Assembly (NCBI RefSeq): GCF_000376425.1 | Contig: NZ_AQWL01000004.1 | Span: 78,223-142,222, forward strand | From: Thiobacillus denitrificans DSM 12475 | GTDB lineage: Bacteria > Pseudomonadota > Gammaproteobacteria > Burkholderiales > Thiobacillaceae | Length of the DNA stretch: 64,000 bases | Reading direction: 5' to 3' | Part shown: in pieces, positions 16,467 to 28,114 of the stretch | How the letters are laid out: the number at the start of each line of letters is the position of its first letter | How positions within the stretch are numbered: the first letter of the stretch is position 1 | Translations under genes and position numbers: made by a program | Notes under the pieces: model-generated | Told to the model about the DNA's origin: nothing | Databases searched by the model: none | The model's input: the letters and a program-made list of their open reading frames with translations, nothing else

Positions 16467-18263
16467 GTGAGTATCACCAAGGACTTTCTCGCCTCGCTGC
16501 CCACCCTGCCCGGCGTCTACCGCATGGTCGATGCGGCCGGCATGGTGCTCTACGTCGGCAAGGCGAAGGATCTCCGAAAGCGCGTCTCCAGCTATTTTCA
16601 GAAAACCGACCAGAGCCCGCGCATCAAGCTGATGCTGAAAAGTGTCGACCATATCGACACCACGGTGACGCGCACCGAGGCCGAAGCGCTGCTGCTGGAA
16701 AACAATCTGATCAAGGGGCTGAAGCCGCGCTTCAACATCCTGTTCCGCGACGACAAATCTTATCCCTACCTGCTGCTGACCGGGCATCGCTTTCCGCGCC
16801 TGGCCTATTTCCGCGGCACGCCGAAAAAACACGACCAGACGTTCGGGCCGTATCCAAACGCCTATGCGGTGCGCGAAAGCATCCAGCTGCTGCAGAAGGT
16901 TTTCCAGCTGCGTACCTGCGAGGACAGCGTGTTCGCCAACCGTTCGCGCCCCTGTCTGCTGTATCAGATCAAACGCTGCAGCGCACCCTGCGTCGGCCAC
17001 ATCGCGCCCGACCATTACGCACGCGACGTCGCCGAGGCTGCGCAACTCCTGCATGGTGAAGCCACCCGGCTGACCGGACAGATCACCGAACAGATGAACG
17101 CCGCCGCCGCCGCGCTCGACTTCGAAACCGCGGCACTGCTGCGCGACCGCCTGCGCATGCTGGCGACGGTGCGCGAAAAGCAGTTCGTCGACAGCACCGG
17201 CGGCGAAGCCGACGCCGATGTGATCGCGGCGGCCGAGGCCGGCGGCGTGATCGCGGTCAACCTGACCATGATCCGCGGCGGACGCCATCTCGGCGATCGC
17301 AGTTTTTTCCCTCAGCACGGCGAAGGCGCGACGCCAGCCGAAGCACTGGAGGCCTTCGTCGCCCAGCATTACCTCGATCACCCCATTCCGCCGCGTATCC
17401 TGGTCAACGAGGCGATCGAGGCCGACGCGCTGGAAGCGCTGCTCTCCGAGCAGTCCGGCAAGAAAATCAGCCTGCAGCACCGTGTCACCGGCGAACGCCG
17501 CGTCTGGATCGGCATGGCACAGGCCAACGCGCGGCTGTCGGCGGAACGTCGCAGCGCCGAGCGCGCCAACCAGTCGCAGCGGCTCGCCGCGCTGCGCGAC
17601 ACGCTCGATCTGCCGGCGCTCAACCGCATCGAATGTTTCGACATCTCGCACACCATGGGTGAAGCGACCATCGCGTCTTGCGTCGTCTACGAAGGCGACG
17701 ACCTGAAAAAATCCGACTACCGGCGCTACAACATCGGCGGCATCACTCCGGGCGACGACTATGCCGCGATGCACGCCGCGCTGATCAAGCGCTTCCACAA
17801 AAGCATCGAGGAAAACGGCGTACTGCCCGACCTGCTGTTGATCGACGGCGGCAAGGGACAAGTATCGAGCGCGGTCGAAGCCATGAATGAGCTTGGATTG
17901 GGTGAGGTTTTGCTGCTTGGTGTGGCCAAGGGCGAGGCGCGCAAGCCCGGGCTGGAAACGCTGATCTTCGCCAACGGCCGCGAACTGAAACTGGCCAAGG
18001 ATCATCCCGGTTTCCACCTGATCCAGCAGGTGCGCGACGAAGCGCACCGCTTCGCCATCACCGGCCACCGCGCCAAGCGCGGCAAGGCACGTGTACAGTC
18101 GACGCTGGAAGACATTGCGGGGATCGGCCCCAAGCGCCGCAAACAGCTGCTCGAACATTTCGGCGGCCTGCAGGGCGTCCGTGACGCCGGCATCGACGCG
18201 CTTGCCTCGGTCAACGGTATCAGCCGAGAATTGGCGGAAACCATTTATCACGCCCTCCACTGA
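16467..18263 (+). CDS. uvrC: Excinuclease ABC subunit C
   Basis: UvrC makes both incisions flanking a DNA lesion after UvrAB loading. The 598-aa product has the GIY-YIG nuclease domain at the N-terminus ([19 protein letters not shown]), a UvrB-binding UVR region near residues 200-235, the RNase H-like C-terminal nuclease ([19 protein letters not shown]) and a terminal helix-hairpin-helix pair. GTG at 16467 is preferred because AAGG lies eight bases before it; TTG at 16461 is too close. The stop overlaps pgsA (TGATG). Confidence 0.97.
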   Translation: MSITKDFLASLPTLPGVYRMVDAAGMVLYVGKAKDLRKRVSSYFQKTDQSPRIKLMLKSVDHIDTTVTRTEAEALLLENNLIKGLKPRFNILFRDDKSYPYLLLTGHRFPRLAYFRGTPKKHDQTFGPYPNAYAVRESIQLLQKVFQLRTCEDSVFANRSRPCLLYQIKRCSAPCVGHIAPDHYARDVAEAAQLLHGEATRLTGQITEQMNAAAAALDFETAALLRDRLRMLATVREKQFVDSTGGEADADVIAAAEAGGVIAVNLTMIRGGRHLGDRSFFPQHGEGATPAEALEAFVAQHYLDHPIPPRILVNEAIEADALEALLSEQSGKKISLQHRVTGERRVWIGMAQANARLSAERRSAERANQSQRLAALRDTLDLPALNRIECFDISHTMGEATIASCVVYEGDDLKKSDYRRYNIGGITPGDDYAAMHAALIKRFHKSIEENGVLPDLLLIDGGKGQVSSAVEAMNELGLGEVLLLGVAKGEARKPGLETLIFANGRELKLAKDHPGFHLIQQVRDEAHRFAITGHRAKRGKARVQSTLEDIAGIGPKRRKQLLEHFGGLQGVRDAGIDALASVNGISRELAETIYHALH

Positions 18264-18832
18264 TGCCGCTCAACCTCCCCAACCTGCTCACCTGGCTGCG
18301 CATCCTCTTCATTCCGCTGATGGCAGGCGTGTTCTACCTGCCCGACGGCTGGGTGACGCCGTTCGAAGCCAATTTGTTCGCAGCGGGGTTTTTTGGCGTG
18401 GCGGCGCTGACCGACTGGCTCGACGGCTGGCTAGCCCGCAAACTCGGCCAGACTTCGGCCTTCGGCGCCTTTCTCGATCCGGTAGCCGACAAGCTGATGG
18501 TCGCCGCCGCGCTGATCGTGCTGATCGACCTCGACCGGGTGGCGCCGCTGATCGGGCTCATCATCATCGGCCGCGAAATCACCATTTCCGCCCTACGCGA
18601 GTGGATGGCCAAGGTCGGCAAATCGGCCAGCGTGGCCGTGTCCTTCGTCGGCAAGCTGAAAACCGCGGCACAGATGATCGCCATCGTGCTGCTGCTGTAC
18701 TTCACCCCTTTCGCCGGCCTGCCCATCGCCGCCATCGGCACCTTGCTGATCTGGGGCGCCGCGCTGCTCACCCTGGTTTCAATGGCGTATTACCTGGTGA
18801 TGGCGGCGCGCGCACTGCAAGAATCTTCCTGA
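18263..18832 (+). CDS. pgsA: CDP-diacylglycerol-glycerol-3-phosphate 3-phosphatidyltransferase
   Basis: PgsA makes phosphatidylglycerol phosphate, the committed step to PG and cardiolipin. The 189-aa membrane protein has the CDP-alcohol phosphotransferase motif: TDWLDGWLARKLGQTSAFG, then FLDPVADK, with its Asp residues. About five hydrophobic segments are present. The uvrC-pgsA overlap is common in proteobacteria. Confidence 0.96.
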   Translation: MPLNLPNLLTWLRILFIPLMAGVFYLPDGWVTPFEANLFAAGFFGVAALTDWLDGWLARKLGQTSAFGAFLDPVADKLMVAAALIVLIDLDRVAPLIGLIIIGREITISALREWMAKVGKSASVAVSFVGKLKTAAQMIAIVLLLYFTPFAGLPIAAIGTLLIWGAALLTLVSMAYYLVMAARALQESS

Positions 18833-18836
18833 GGTG

Positions 18837-18865
18837 TTGACAGAAAAAAACGAAATCCCCATAAT
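18837..18865 (+). promoter_or_regulatory. Promoter of the tRNA-Gly cluster
   Basis: TTGACA at 18837-18842 and CATAAT at 18860-18865 are separated by 17 bases. The tRNA-Gly starts 15 bases later, which suits a sigma-70 stable RNA promoter. Confidence 0.8.
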
Positions 18866-18879
18866 GCGCAGCCTTCAAC

Positions 18880-18955
18880 GCGGGAATAGCTCAGCTGGTA
18901 GAGCGCAACCTTGCCAAGGTTGAGGTCGGGAGTTCGAACCTCCTTTCCCGCTCCA
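18880..18955 (+). tRNA. tRNA-Gly (anticodon GCC)
   Basis: The acceptor GCGGGAA pairs with TTCCCGC before TCCA. The anticodon loop TTGCCAA contains GCC. The T-arm is GGGAGTTCGAACCTCC. CCA is encoded. Confidence 0.97.
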
Positions 18956-19044
18956 GTATTCTGGGGAAAACAGAAGGCTAAGCCCGGATGTTTTCCCCTT
19001 TTCGTTTAAGCGGTTTACCGCCTATCTCAGCGGTATTCAACTTG

Positions 19045-19118
19045 GGCGCGTTAGCAAAGCGGTTATGCACCGGATTGCAAATCCGTGTAGGTCGGTTCGA
19101 CTCCGGCACGCGCCTCCA
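19045..19118 (+). tRNA. tRNA-Cys (anticodon GCA)
   Basis: The acceptor GGCGCGT pairs with ACGCGCC before TCCA. The anticodon loop TTGCAAA contains GCA. It is the second tRNA of a Gly-Cys-Leu cluster, an order common in betaproteobacteria. Confidence 0.96.
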
Positions 19119-19142
19119 GATTCAGGGCCGGCTGTCCGCTTC

Positions 19143-19229
19143 GCCCGGATGGTGAAATTGGTAGACACAAGGGACTTAAAATCCCTCGCCAGCGATGGCG
19201 TACCGGTTCGATTCCGGTTCCGGGCACCA
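19143..19229 (+). tRNA. tRNA-Leu (anticodon UAA)
   Basis: This is a class II tRNA with acceptor GCCCGGA paired to TCCGGGC and an encoded CCA. The anticodon loop CTTAAAA contains TAA. A long variable arm (CTCGCCAGCGATGGCGT) and the T-arm CCGGTTCGATTCCGG follow. Confidence 0.96.
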
Positions 19230-19260
19230 CCTTTCCCTTCCAGTCTACTGGCCAGAGTGG

Positions 19261-19326
19261 TATAATTTCGCCGCTTGATTATTTGTGTAATGGCGTTGGG
19301 CAAATGGGCGGTTCGCCCATTTTTTA
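19261..19326 (+). promoter_or_regulatory. -10 box and terminator-like hairpin upstream of rimP
   Basis: TATAAT at 19261-19266 could start a transcript. About 35 bases later AATGGGCG (19303-19310) pairs with CGCCCATT (19314-19321) around GTT, followed by a T run to 19325. The hairpin has the shape of an intrinsic terminator or attenuator placed 35-40 bases before the rimP start. Confidence 0.6.
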
Positions 19327-19360
19327 TTTGTGCCCAATGCGAAGCAATGATGGATTTTCG

Positions 19361-19789
19361 ATGATGGATTTGCCCGCCCGCCTGCAGCCTGTACTCGCCG
19401 GACTCGGTTATGAGCTGGTAGTGCTGGAACGTGCCGGGCGTGGGCTGATCCGGATTTTCATCGACAAGCCGGGCGGCATCACGATTGACGACTGCGTAAC
19501 GGTGAGTAATCACCTGACCCACCTGTTTACCGTAGAGAACATCGACTACGACAGGCTGGAAGTCTCTTCACCCGGGCTCGACCGGCCACTGGTCAAACCG
19601 CAGGACTATGCGCGTTTTGCCGGCGAGCAGGTGACGCTGAAGCTGCGGGTGCCGATGGACAACCGGCGCCGCCTGAGCGGCCAGCTGGTCGGCCTGGAAG
19701 AGAATGCGGTGAAATTGATCGTCGATGGCACGGAAGTGTCGGTTGACTTGAGGAATGTGGACGCGGCCCGCCTGAAACCGATGGTTTAG
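19361..19789 (+). CDS. rimP: Ribosome maturation factor RimP
   Basis: RimP assists 30S subunit assembly. The product is about 142 aa and contains [20 protein letters not shown], then [13 protein letters not shown] and [12 protein letters not shown], the family hallmark. The start is uncertain: ATG at 19361, 19364 or 19337 are in frame; those near [15 protein letters not shown] fit the family length best. It heads rimP-nusA-infB-rbfA-truB. Confidence 0.94.
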   Translation: MMDLPARLQPVLAGLGYELVVLERAGRGLIRIFIDKPGGITIDDCVTVSNHLTHLFTVENIDYDRLEVSSPGLDRPLVKPQDYARFAGEQVTLKLRVPMDNRRRLSGQLVGLEENAVKLIVDGTEVSVDLRNVDAARLKPMV

Positions 19790-19808
19790 GCGGGCCGCGC
19801 TGGAGGGA

Positions 19809-21290
19809 ATGATGAGCCGTGAAATGTTGATGCTGGCCGACGCGCTGGCGCGCGAAAAGAACGTGGACAAGGAGGTGGTGTTCGAAGCACTCGAGCAGGC
19901 ACTCGCCTCCGCCACCAAGAAACGCTTCAAGGAAGAGGCCGATGTGCGCGTGTCGATCGACCGCAACACCGGCGAGTACGAATCCTTCCGCCGCTGGCTG
20001 GTGGTGACCGAGGCCGAACTGGAGTCCGAGGGCCACCAGATTCTGCTGATCGACGCCCAGGACAAGATTCCCGACATCGAGATCGGCGACTACATCGAGG
20101 AGCCGCTGGAAAACGTCGAATTCGGCCGCATTGGCGCGCAAGCGGCCAAACAGGTCATCCTGCAGAAGATCCGCGACGCCGAGCGCGAGCAGATCATCAG
20201 CGACTTCCTCGACCGCAAGGAACACCTGGTCAACGGCGTGGTGAAGCGCATCGATCGCGGCAACGCCATTATCGAATCGGGCCGCGTCGAAGGCTTCCTG
20301 CATCGCGACCAGATGATCCCGCGCGAAAACCTGCGTGTCGGCGACCGCGTGCGCGCCTACCTGCTGCGCATCGACCGCGGCGCCCGCGGCCCGCAGGTGG
20401 TGCTGTCGCGCACCGCGCCCGAATTCATCATGAAGCTGTTCGAGCTGGAAGTGCCGGAAATCGAGGAAGGCCTGCTCGAGATCAAGGCGGCCGCCCGCGA
20501 CCCCGGCCTGCGCGCCAAGATCGCGGTAGTGTCGCACGACCCGCGCATCGATCCGATCGGCACCTGCATCGGCCTGCGTGGCTCGCGCGTCACCTCGGTG
20601 ACCAATGAACTGGCAGGCGAACGCGTCGACATCATCCACTGGTCGACCGACCCCGCGCAGTACGTCATCAACGCGCTGGCGCCGGCCGAGGTCAGTTCCA
20701 TCGTGGTCGACGAGGACAAGCACAGCATGGACGTGGTGGTGGACGAGGAACAGCTTGCGATGGCGATCGGCCGCGGCGGCCAGAACGTGCGCCTGGCGTC
20801 CGAACTGACCGGCTGGGAACTCAATATCATGTCGCGCGAAACGGCCGAAGAGAAACAGTCGGCCGAAAGCGGCAAGACGCTTGCCCTGTTCATCGAAAAA
20901 CTCGATGTGGACGAGGAAGTCGCCCAGATTCTGGTCGACGAAGGCTTCTCCACGCTGGAAGAAGTCGCCTACGTCCCCATGAATGAAATGCTCGAGATCG
21001 AGGCATTCGACGAAGACCTGGTCAACGAATTGCGCAACCGCGCCCGCAATGCCCTGCTGACCGCCGCCATCGTTGGCGAGGAACAGGTCGAGGCCTCGGC
21101 GGGCGACCTGCTGTCGCTCGAAGGCATGGACGCGGAAACCGCGCGCACGCTCGCCAGCAAGGGTGTCCACACCACCGAGGATCTGGCCGAGCTGGCCGTC
21201 GATGAGCTGACCGAAATGGCCGCCATGGATGCCGAACGTGCCAAACAATTGATCATGGCCGCACGCGCGCCCTGGTTCGCCCAAGGCTAA
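19809..21290 (+). CDS. nusA: Transcription termination/antitermination factor NusA
   Basis: NusA binds RNA polymerase and modulates pausing, termination and antitermination. The 493-aa protein has the N-terminal polymerase-binding domain, an S1 domain (about residues 135-200), two KH domains ([20 protein letters not shown] and [20 protein letters not shown]) and two C-terminal acidic repeats as in E. coli. A second ATG at 19812 is equally possible. GGAGGGA lies just upstream. Confidence 0.97.
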   Translation: MMSREMLMLADALAREKNVDKEVVFEALEQALASATKKRFKEEADVRVSIDRNTGEYESFRRWLVVTEAELESEGHQILLIDAQDKIPDIEIGDYIEEPLENVEFGRIGAQAAKQVILQKIRDAEREQIISDFLDRKEHLVNGVVKRIDRGNAIIESGRVEGFLHRDQMIPRENLRVGDRVRAYLLRIDRGARGPQVVLSRTAPEFIMKLFELEVPEIEEGLLEIKAAARDPGLRAKIAVVSHDPRIDPIGTCIGLRGSRVTSVTNELAGERVDIIHWSTDPAQYVINALAPAEVSSIVVDEDKHSMDVVVDEEQLAMAIGRGGQNVRLASELTGWELNIMSRETAEEKQSAESGKTLALFIEKLDVDEEVAQILVDEGFSTLEEVAYVPMNEMLEIEAFDEDLVNELRNRARNALLTAAIVGEEQVEASAGDLLSLEGMDAETARTLASKGVHTTEDLAELAVDELTEMAAMDAERAKQLIMAARAPWFAQG

Positions 21291-21299
21291 GAGGACTGC

Positions 21300-24089
21300 A
21301 TGAACGTTGAACAATTCGCCCAGGAACTGAAACTGCCACCCCAGCTGTTGCTCGAACAGCTGAAAGCGGCAGGCGTCAGCAAAAAAGATGTCGTCGACCC
21401 TGTCACCGAAGCGGACAAGGCGCATTTGCTCGACTATCTGCGCAAGATGCACGGTGGTGGAACCGAGGCCGGCAAAACCAAGATCACCATCACGCGCAAG
21501 CAGACCGGCGAAATCCGCAAGACTGACAGCACCGGCAAGTCGCGCACCATCCAGGTGGAAGTACGCAAGTCGCGCACCTACGTCAAGCGCGATGCCGCCG
21601 CATTGGCGACCGAAGCGCCACCTGCGGCAGAGCCCGTTGCGGAAGCACACCCCACCCCGCCGGCGGCAGAGCAGGCCCAGCCCGTCACCGAGAGCATGAT
21701 CGAAGCCCCCGTCTCCGAACCTGTCGTCGAACCGGTTGTGGCCCCGGCTGCCGAGCTTGCGCCCGACGTCGCCGAGCCCGCTGCAGTGGTTGAACCCGTA
21801 GCGGTTGAAGCCACGCCCGTGCCCGATGCTGCCGATGCCGCCGCTGCCGATGCCGCCGCTGCCGAGCCCGCCGCTACGGAACCCGCCCCGGTGGTGAAGA
21901 AAACCACCCGCATCAAAAAAGCCTCGATCCTGAACGAAGCCGAAATCAAGGCACGCGAAGAAGAGACGCGCCGTCACCAGGCGCTGCAGGCGCGTCAGGC
22001 AGCGGATGCCCGGGCGCGCATAGAACGCGAAGCCTTGCGCAAACAGGCGGAAGCTGCGCGCGAAGCCGCCAAGCTTGCTGCAGCGGAAAAAACCGCTGCG
22101 CCCGCCACGCCGGCCACGCCCACCGAAAAAACCCTGCACAAGCCGGACAAGCCGGCTGCGGCCAAGGGCCCGGACAAGAAGGCCGGAAGCAGCTGGAAGG
22201 ACGACGCCGCGCGCCGCAGGGGCGGACTCAAGACCCGCGGTGGCGCTGCGCCCGAGGCAGGCTGGCGCGGCCGCAAGGGCAAATCCAGATCCGGTCAGGA
22301 CGACACCACATTCGTCGCCCCGACTGAGCCGATCGTGCGCGAGGTGCTGGTGCCGGAAACCATCACCGTGGCCGAACTCGCCCACAAGATGTCGGTGAAG
22401 GCGGCGGAAGTCATCAAGGCGCTGATGAAGCTGGGCAGCATGGTGACCATCAACCAGGTACTGGATCAGGAAACCGCGATCATCGTAATCGAGGAAATGG
22501 GCCACATCGGCAAGCCGGCTGCGCTCGACACGCCAGAAGCTTTCCTCATCGAAACCGGCGAGACCGGCGAAGTGGAAATGGTCGCGCGTCCGCCGGTGGT
22601 GACGGTGATGGGTCACGTCGACCACGGCAAGACCTCGCTACTCGACACCATCCGGCGTACCCGGGTGGCCATCGGCGAAGCCGGCGGCATCACCCAGCAC
22701 ATCGGTGCATACCATGTCGAAACCGAAAAAGGCGTCATCACCTTCCTCGACACCCCTGGCCACGAAGCATTTACCGCGATGCGCGCACGCGGTGCCAAAG
22801 CAACCGACATCGTGGTGCTGGTGGTGGCGGCCGACGACGGCGTGATGCCGCAAACGATCGAAGCCATCCATCACGCCAAGGCGGCCAATGTGCCGCTGGT
22901 GGTGGCAGTGAACAAGATCGACAAACCCGATGCCAACCCCGAGCGCATCCGCCAGGAACTCGTCGCGCAAGGCGTCACGCCCGAGGAATGGGGCGGCGAC
23001 ACCCAGTTCGTCGAAGTGTCGGCCAAGGCCAACACCAACATCGACGGCCTGCTCGATGCCATCCTGCTGCAGGCCGAAGTGCTGGAACTGCAGGCAGCGG
23101 CCGACGGCCCCGCCAAAGGCATCGTCATCGAGGCCCGCCTGGACAAGGGCAAGGGCCCGGTGACTACACTGCTGGTGCAATCCGGCACGCTGCGCCGCGG
23201 CGACATGGTGCTGGCAGGCCAGGCTTTCGGTCGTGTGCGCGCCATGCTCGACGAATCGGGCAAGGTTGTGAACGAAGCCGGCCCCTCGATCCCGGTCGAA
23301 ATCCAGGGCCTTTCCGATGTGCCGCAGGCCGGCGAGGACATGATGGTATTGCCGGACGAACGCAAGGCACGTGAAATCGCCCTGTTCCGTCAAGGCAAGT
23401 TCCGCGACGTGCAGCTCGCCAAGAAGCAGGCCGCCAAGCTGGAATCGATGTTCGAGCAGATGGGCCAGGGCGAAGTGCAGCATCTGCCCATCATCCTCAA
23501 GGCCGACATGCAGGGTTCCTACGAAGGTCTGGCGCATGCGTTGGGCAAACTGTCGACCGATGAGGTCAAGGTCAACATCATCCACAGCGCGGTCGGTGCG
23601 ATCACCGAGTCCGACGTCAACCTGGCGCTCGCCTCCAAGGCGGTGCTGATCGGCTTCAACGTGCGCGCCGATGCGTCGGCGCGCAAGCTGGCTGAGTCCA
23701 GTGGCGTCGACATCCGCTACTACAACATCATCTACGAAGCGGTGGATGAGGTGAAGGCCGCACTGTCGGGCATGCTGGCGCCCGAGAAGCGGGAAAGCGT
23801 CATCGGTACCGTGGAAATCCGTCAGGTCTTCCATATTTCCAAGATCGGCACCATTGCCGGCTGCTACGTGCTGGACGGGATAGTCAAGCGCGGCGCCGGC
23901 GTACGCGTGCTGCGCAACAACGTAGTGGTGCATCAGGGCGAACTCGATTCGCTCAAGCGCTTCAAGGACGACGTCAAGGAAGTCAAGGCCAACTTCGAAT
24001 GCGGCTTGAGTCTGAAGAACTTCAACGACATCCAGGAAGGCGACATCCTCGAAGTGTTCGAGGTGGTCGAAGTAGCACGTTCACTGTGA
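21300..24089 (+). CDS. infB: Translation initiation factor IF-2
   Basis: IF-2 is the GTPase that brings fMet-tRNA to the ribosome. The 929-aa form has an N-terminal IF2N domain, a long Ala/Pro/Glu-rich linker (about residues 100-210), a basic region, a second IF2N domain and the G domain with [17 protein letters not shown] and NKID motifs. Domains II to IV follow with the C-terminal tRNA-binding part. It starts nine bases after the nusA stop. Internal starts for short isoforms are possible but unproven. Confidence 0.97.
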   Translation: MNVEQFAQELKLPPQLLLEQLKAAGVSKKDVVDPVTEADKAHLLDYLRKMHGGGTEAGKTKITITRKQTGEIRKTDSTGKSRTIQVEVRKSRTYVKRDAAALATEAPPAAEPVAEAHPTPPAAEQAQPVTESMIEAPVSEPVVEPVVAPAAELAPDVAEPAAVVEPVAVEATPVPDAADAAAADAAAAEPAATEPAPVVKKTTRIKKASILNEAEIKAREEETRRHQALQARQAADARARIEREALRKQAEAAREAAKLAAAEKTAAPATPATPTEKTLHKPDKPAAAKGPDKKAGSSWKDDAARRRGGLKTRGGAAPEAGWRGRKGKSRSGQDDTTFVAPTEPIVREVLVPETITVAELAHKMSVKAAEVIKALMKLGSMVTINQVLDQETAIIVIEEMGHIGKPAALDTPEAFLIETGETGEVEMVARPPVVTVMGHVDHGKTSLLDTIRRTRVAIGEAGGITQHIGAYHVETEKGVITFLDTPGHEAFTAMRARGAKATDIVVLVVAADDGVMPQTIEAIHHAKAANVPLVVAVNKIDKPDANPERIRQELVAQGVTPEEWGGDTQFVEVSAKANTNIDGLLDAILLQAEVLELQAAADGPAKGIVIEARLDKGKGPVTTLLVQSGTLRRGDMVLAGQAFGRVRAMLDESGKVVNEAGPSIPVEIQGLSDVPQAGEDMMVLPDERKAREIALFRQGKFRDVQLAKKQAAKLESMFEQMGQGEVQHLPIILKADMQGSYEGLAHALGKLSTDEVKVNIIHSAVGAITESDVNLALASKAVLIGFNVRADASARKLAESSGVDIRYYNIIYEAVDEVKAALSGMLAPEKRESVIGTVEIRQVFHISKIGTIAGCYVLDGIVKRGAGVRVLRNNVVVHQGELDSLKRFKDDVKEVKANFECGLSLKNFNDIQEGDILEVFEVVEVARSL

Positions 24090-24099
24090 GGACCGAGGA

Positions 24100-24182
24100 T
24101 ATAGGAGCTAGGATTTAGGGATTGAGCGCGGCTTCGCCGCGCGCTTCTTTATCCCCCAGCCCCTAATCCCTAGCCCCTAAAA
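24100..24182. repeat. Imperfect inverted repeat between infB and rbfA
   Basis: A left arm around TAGGAGCTAGGATTTAGGG and a right arm around CCCCTAATCCCTAGCCCCTA are imperfect inverse copies. Between them GCGCGGC (24126-24132) pairs with GCCGCGC (24136-24142) around TTC. It resembles the dispersed intergenic repeats of betaproteobacteria and ends directly at the rbfA ATG, so it may affect rbfA translation. Confidence 0.65.
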
Positions 24183-24557
24183 ATGCCCAAAGACTATCCC
24201 CGTGCCCGCCGTGTCGCCGACCAGATCCAGCGCGAACTGCCGGAGCTGATCCGGCAGGAAGTGAAAGACCCGCGCGTCGGCATGCTGACCATCACCGAGG
24301 TGGAGGTCAACCGCGACATGGAGTTCGCCAAGGTCTATTTCACCACGCTCGGCGGCCAGACCGAACATGATGCCTGCCTGCATGGCCTGCAGCGCGCCAG
24401 CGGTTTTCTGCGTTCGCAGCTGTCGCACCGCATGCAGCTGCGCGTAGTGCCCAAGCTCACGTTCGTGTACGACCGCTCGGTCGAGCGTGGCATCGAGCTC
24501 ACCCAACTGATCGAAACTGCCGTCGCCGAAGACGCAAAACACCCCAAAGACGCGTGA
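24183..24557 (+). CDS. rbfA: 30S ribosome-binding factor RbfA
   Basis: RbfA binds immature 30S subunits and is needed for 16S 5' end processing and cold growth. The 124-aa protein shows ARRVADQIQRELPELIRQEV, then DPRVGMLTITEVEVNRDM and LTFVYDRSVERGI. No normal ribosome site precedes the ATG; the sequence there is the repeat arm. The stop overlaps the truB GTG start. Confidence 0.95.
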   Translation: MPKDYPRARRVADQIQRELPELIRQEVKDPRVGMLTITEVEVNRDMEFAKVYFTTLGGQTEHDACLHGLQRASGFLRSQLSHRMQLRVVPKLTFVYDRSVERGIELTQLIETAVAEDAKHPKDA

Positions 24558-25450
24558 AGCCAGCCCGCCAGATCGTCGATGGCGTGCTGCTGCTGAACAA
24601 GCCGGTCGGCATCACCTCCAACGCCGCGCTGCAGAAAGCCAAATGGCTGCTCAACGCCAGAAAGGCGGGCCACACCGGCACCCTCGATCCCTTTGCCGAC
24701 GGATTGCTGCCGCTGTGTTTCGGCGAGGCCACCAAGTTCTCGGCCTATCTTCTGGAATCGGACAAGCGCTATCGTGCCGTGATGCAGCTGGGCGTCACCA
24801 CCACGACCGGCGACCCGGAAGGCGAAGTACTCGACACCCGCGAGGTGATGGTCGACTGTGCCGGCATCAACGCCGTGTTGCCACGCTTCATGGGCGAAAC
24901 CGAGCAGATCCCGCCCATGCATTCGGCGCTCAAGCACCAGGGGCGCCCGCTCTACGAATATGCCCGTGCCGGGATCGAAATCGAACGCCCGCCGCGCAAG
25001 GTCACCATCCGTTCGCTGGCGATGATCGAATGTGCGCCGCCCCGCGTGGTCCTCGACGTGCAATGCAGCGCCGGCACCTACATCCGTACCCTGGCGCAGG
25101 ACATGGGCGCCGCGCTCGGCTGCGGCGCTCATCTCAGCGCGCTGACGCGAACTGCAGCCGGCGGCTTTACGCTCGACCAGGCGCACACGCTCGCCCAGCT
25201 GGAGTCGCTCGACGCCAGCCAGCGGCAGGCCTTGCTGCTGCCGGCAGACTGCCTGGTGGCGCACCTGCCCGCCGTGCAGCTCGATGCCACCGATGCCACG
25301 GCCTTGTGCCAGGGCCGCAGCGTCGCGTATGCGGCGGCGCATGCAGGGCTCACGCGCGTGTATGCGGCGGCGCACACCTTTATCGGTCTGGCCGACGCCA
25401 GCGCCGGCCAACTGGTGCCGCACCGCCTGGTTGCTACCCAAAACGCTTGA
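24554..25450 (+). CDS. truB: tRNA pseudouridine(55) synthase TruB
   Basis: TruB makes pseudouridine 55 in the T-loop of tRNAs. The 298-aa protein has the catalytic Asp in GHTGTLDPFADGLLP and the VDGVLLLNKPVGITSN opening. A C-terminal PUA-like region follows. The start is GTG at 24554, overlapping the rbfA stop by GTGA. Confidence 0.96.
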   Translation: MKPARQIVDGVLLLNKPVGITSNAALQKAKWLLNARKAGHTGTLDPFADGLLPLCFGEATKFSAYLLESDKRYRAVMQLGVTTTTGDPEGEVLDTREVMVDCAGINAVLPRFMGETEQIPPMHSALKHQGRPLYEYARAGIEIERPPRKVTIRSLAMIECAPPRVVLDVQCSAGTYIRTLAQDMGAALGCGAHLSALTRTAAGGFTLDQAHTLAQLESLDASQRQALLLPADCLVAHLPAVQLDATDATALCQGRSVAYAAAHAGLTRVYAAAHTFIGLADASAGQLVPHRLVATQNA

Positions 25451-25476
25451 GTTTGGGTCCTTTTCCAGCGTAAAAT
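25447..25476 (+). promoter_or_regulatory. Probable rpsO promoter
   Basis: TTGAGT at 25447-25452 and TAAAAT at 25471-25476 are 18 bases apart. The -35 box overlaps the truB stop. It would give rpsO-pnp its own transcript, as in E. coli. Confidence 0.55.
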
Positions 25477-25539
25477 CCGCGGTTTACCAGAACGTGTCCC
25501 GCTCAGCCGCAGGCCACGCGATTTCAGAAGGAGTACACC

Positions 25540-25809
25540 ATGGCTGTTACCGTCGCGCAAAAAGCGCAAATCGTCCAGGATTACCAGCGGGCCGCTGCCG
25601 ACACCGGCTCGCCCGAAGTGCAGGTTGCCCTGCTGACGGCTCGCATCAACGATCTGACCGGCCACTTCAAGGCCAACATGAAGGATCACCACTCACGTCG
25701 GGGTCTGCTGAAGATGGTGAGCCGCCGCCGCAAGCTGCTCGACTACCTGAAGCGCACCAACCTCGAAGGCTACAAGACCCTGATCGATCGCCTCGGTCTG
25801 CGCAAGTAA
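25540..25809 (+). CDS. rpsO: 30S ribosomal protein S15
   Basis: This 89-aa protein matches S15 along its whole length, with [20 protein letters not shown] and [21 protein letters not shown]15 binds the central domain of 16S rRNA early in assembly. GAAGGAG precedes the ATG. The pnp gene follows. Confidence 0.98.
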   Translation: MAVTVAQKAQIVQDYQRAAADTGSPEVQVALLTARINDLTGHFKANMKDHHSRRGLLKMVSRRRKLLDYLKRTNLEGYKTLIDRLGLRK

Positions 25810-25889
25810 TCCTGACAAGGCCACTGTGATGATCCGGCACTTCGCTGCACCGGCACAGTGGATGGGATTGCTGCCTCCTGAATTTCCCA

Positions 25890-25913
25890 CGCCCCGCCCA
25901 TGCGGGGCGTTTC
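25890..25913 (+). terminator. Hairpin between rpsO and pnp
   Basis: ACGCCCCGC (25890-25898) pairs with GCGGGGCGT (25902-25910) and is followed by a short T-rich stretch. It may partly terminate the rpsO transcript or act as an RNase III-type processing site ahead of pnp. Confidence 0.6.
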
Positions 25914-25932
25914 TGCTTTGAAAGGAACTCGT

Positions 25933-28065
<2,133 letters not shown>

Positions 28066-28080
28066 AACAGCCTGCCCGCC

Positions 28081-28110
28081 AAAACCGCGCTCCCGGGCGC
28101 GGTTTTTTTT
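28081..28110 (+). terminator. Rho-independent terminator after pnp
   Basis: AACCGCGC (28083-28090) pairs with GCGCGGTT (28097-28104) around a C/G-rich loop, followed by eight T. It ends the operon just before the convergent histidine kinase gene. Confidence 0.9.
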
Positions 28111-28114
28111 GCGC

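Noticed and set aside
16374-18260. A 628-codon minus-strand frame
   Set aside because: It mirrors uvrC. Its ends derive from the inverted repeat, giving the known spurious [14 protein letters not shown] peptides.
19593-22625. A 1010-codon open frame on the minus strand
   Set aside because: It is the complement of nusA and infB, both clearly real, and its product is low-complexity His/Gly/Phe-rich sequence from high-GC codon bias.
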